DNA of 64,000 nt from Heliopora coerulea. Its lineage: Eukaryota; Cnidaria; Anthozoa; Scleralcyonacea; Helioporidae. Every line of letters begins with the position of its first letter. Positions within the stretch are counted from its first letter, which is position 1. Location of the stretch: contig JASJOG010000480.1 in the NCBI GenBank assembly GCA_030142905.1, positions 62,001 to 126,000 of the forward strand. The letters are read 5' to 3'. The notes under the pieces are model-generated. The model ran no database searches and had not been told where the DNA came from. It saw nothing but the letters and a program-made list of their open reading frames with translations. Positions 63,963-64,000 of this stretch are shown one piece after another. Position numbers and translations under genes: made by a program.

Positions 63963-64000
63963 GTAAACTTGAAGATGCAGTAAATCACTGAAATTTTTAA

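Overview
The window reads as animal nuclear DNA, most likely from an anthozoan cnidarian such as a stony coral. The reasons are intron-bearing orthologues of the animal genes TMCO1 and FBXL6, a Roco GTPase with a C-terminal death domain, and dense mixed mobile elements (copia, Tigger, hAT-like and foldback MITEs, tRNA-derived SINEs, one Polinton). The species is inferred, not proven.

Layout. (1) 1-2807: the 3' end of a Ty1/copia retrotransposon whose LTR is split by a complete Tigger/pogo transposon with a transposase broken only by one in-frame stop. (2) 2808-13690: a tandem-duplicated Roco/death-domain gene. The older copy shows only its death-domain exon (4865-5166). The newer copy has the large Roc-COR exon (7987-9996), a 51-base linker exon and a death-domain exon (12118-12428). 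A partial copy of the exon-intron junction (6015-7105) lies between them, and two MITEs with 8-base target duplications sit in the locus. (3) 14849-20505: a complete seven-exon TMCO1 gene coding 180 residues, with two MITEs in intron 2. (4) 21890-51242: a complete 29.35-kb Polinton/Maverick with about 1.33-kb terminal inverted repeats and a matching target-site duplication. (5) 52710 to the right edge: the first 11 exons of FBXL6, whose introns hold SINEs, foldback elements and microsatellites.

The Polinton is the main object. It carries the full virus-like set: protein-primed family B DNA polymerase, retroviral-type integrase (frameshifted at an A9 run), A32/FtsK-like packaging ATPase, adenain-like protease, double-jelly-roll major capsid protein and a candidate minor capsid protein. 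It also has about 20 accessory ORFs. Among these are a SET-domain protein, a secreted Cys-rich protein, a tandem pair of paralogues, and three small Arg-rich proteins sharing a QRGxG motif that fits adenain-type cleavage sites. Two tRNA or tRNA-like genes lie inside it, one a bacterial-looking tRNA-Lys(UUU) between direct repeats. Several ORFs start directly after a polypyrimidine-AG splice-acceptor-like sequence, so the element may use adenovirus-style splicing. Most structural genes are packed rightward with overlapping stop/start codons from 27188 to 39734. The ATPase and polymerase run leftward (39752-44491), and accessory genes of both orientations fill the right side.
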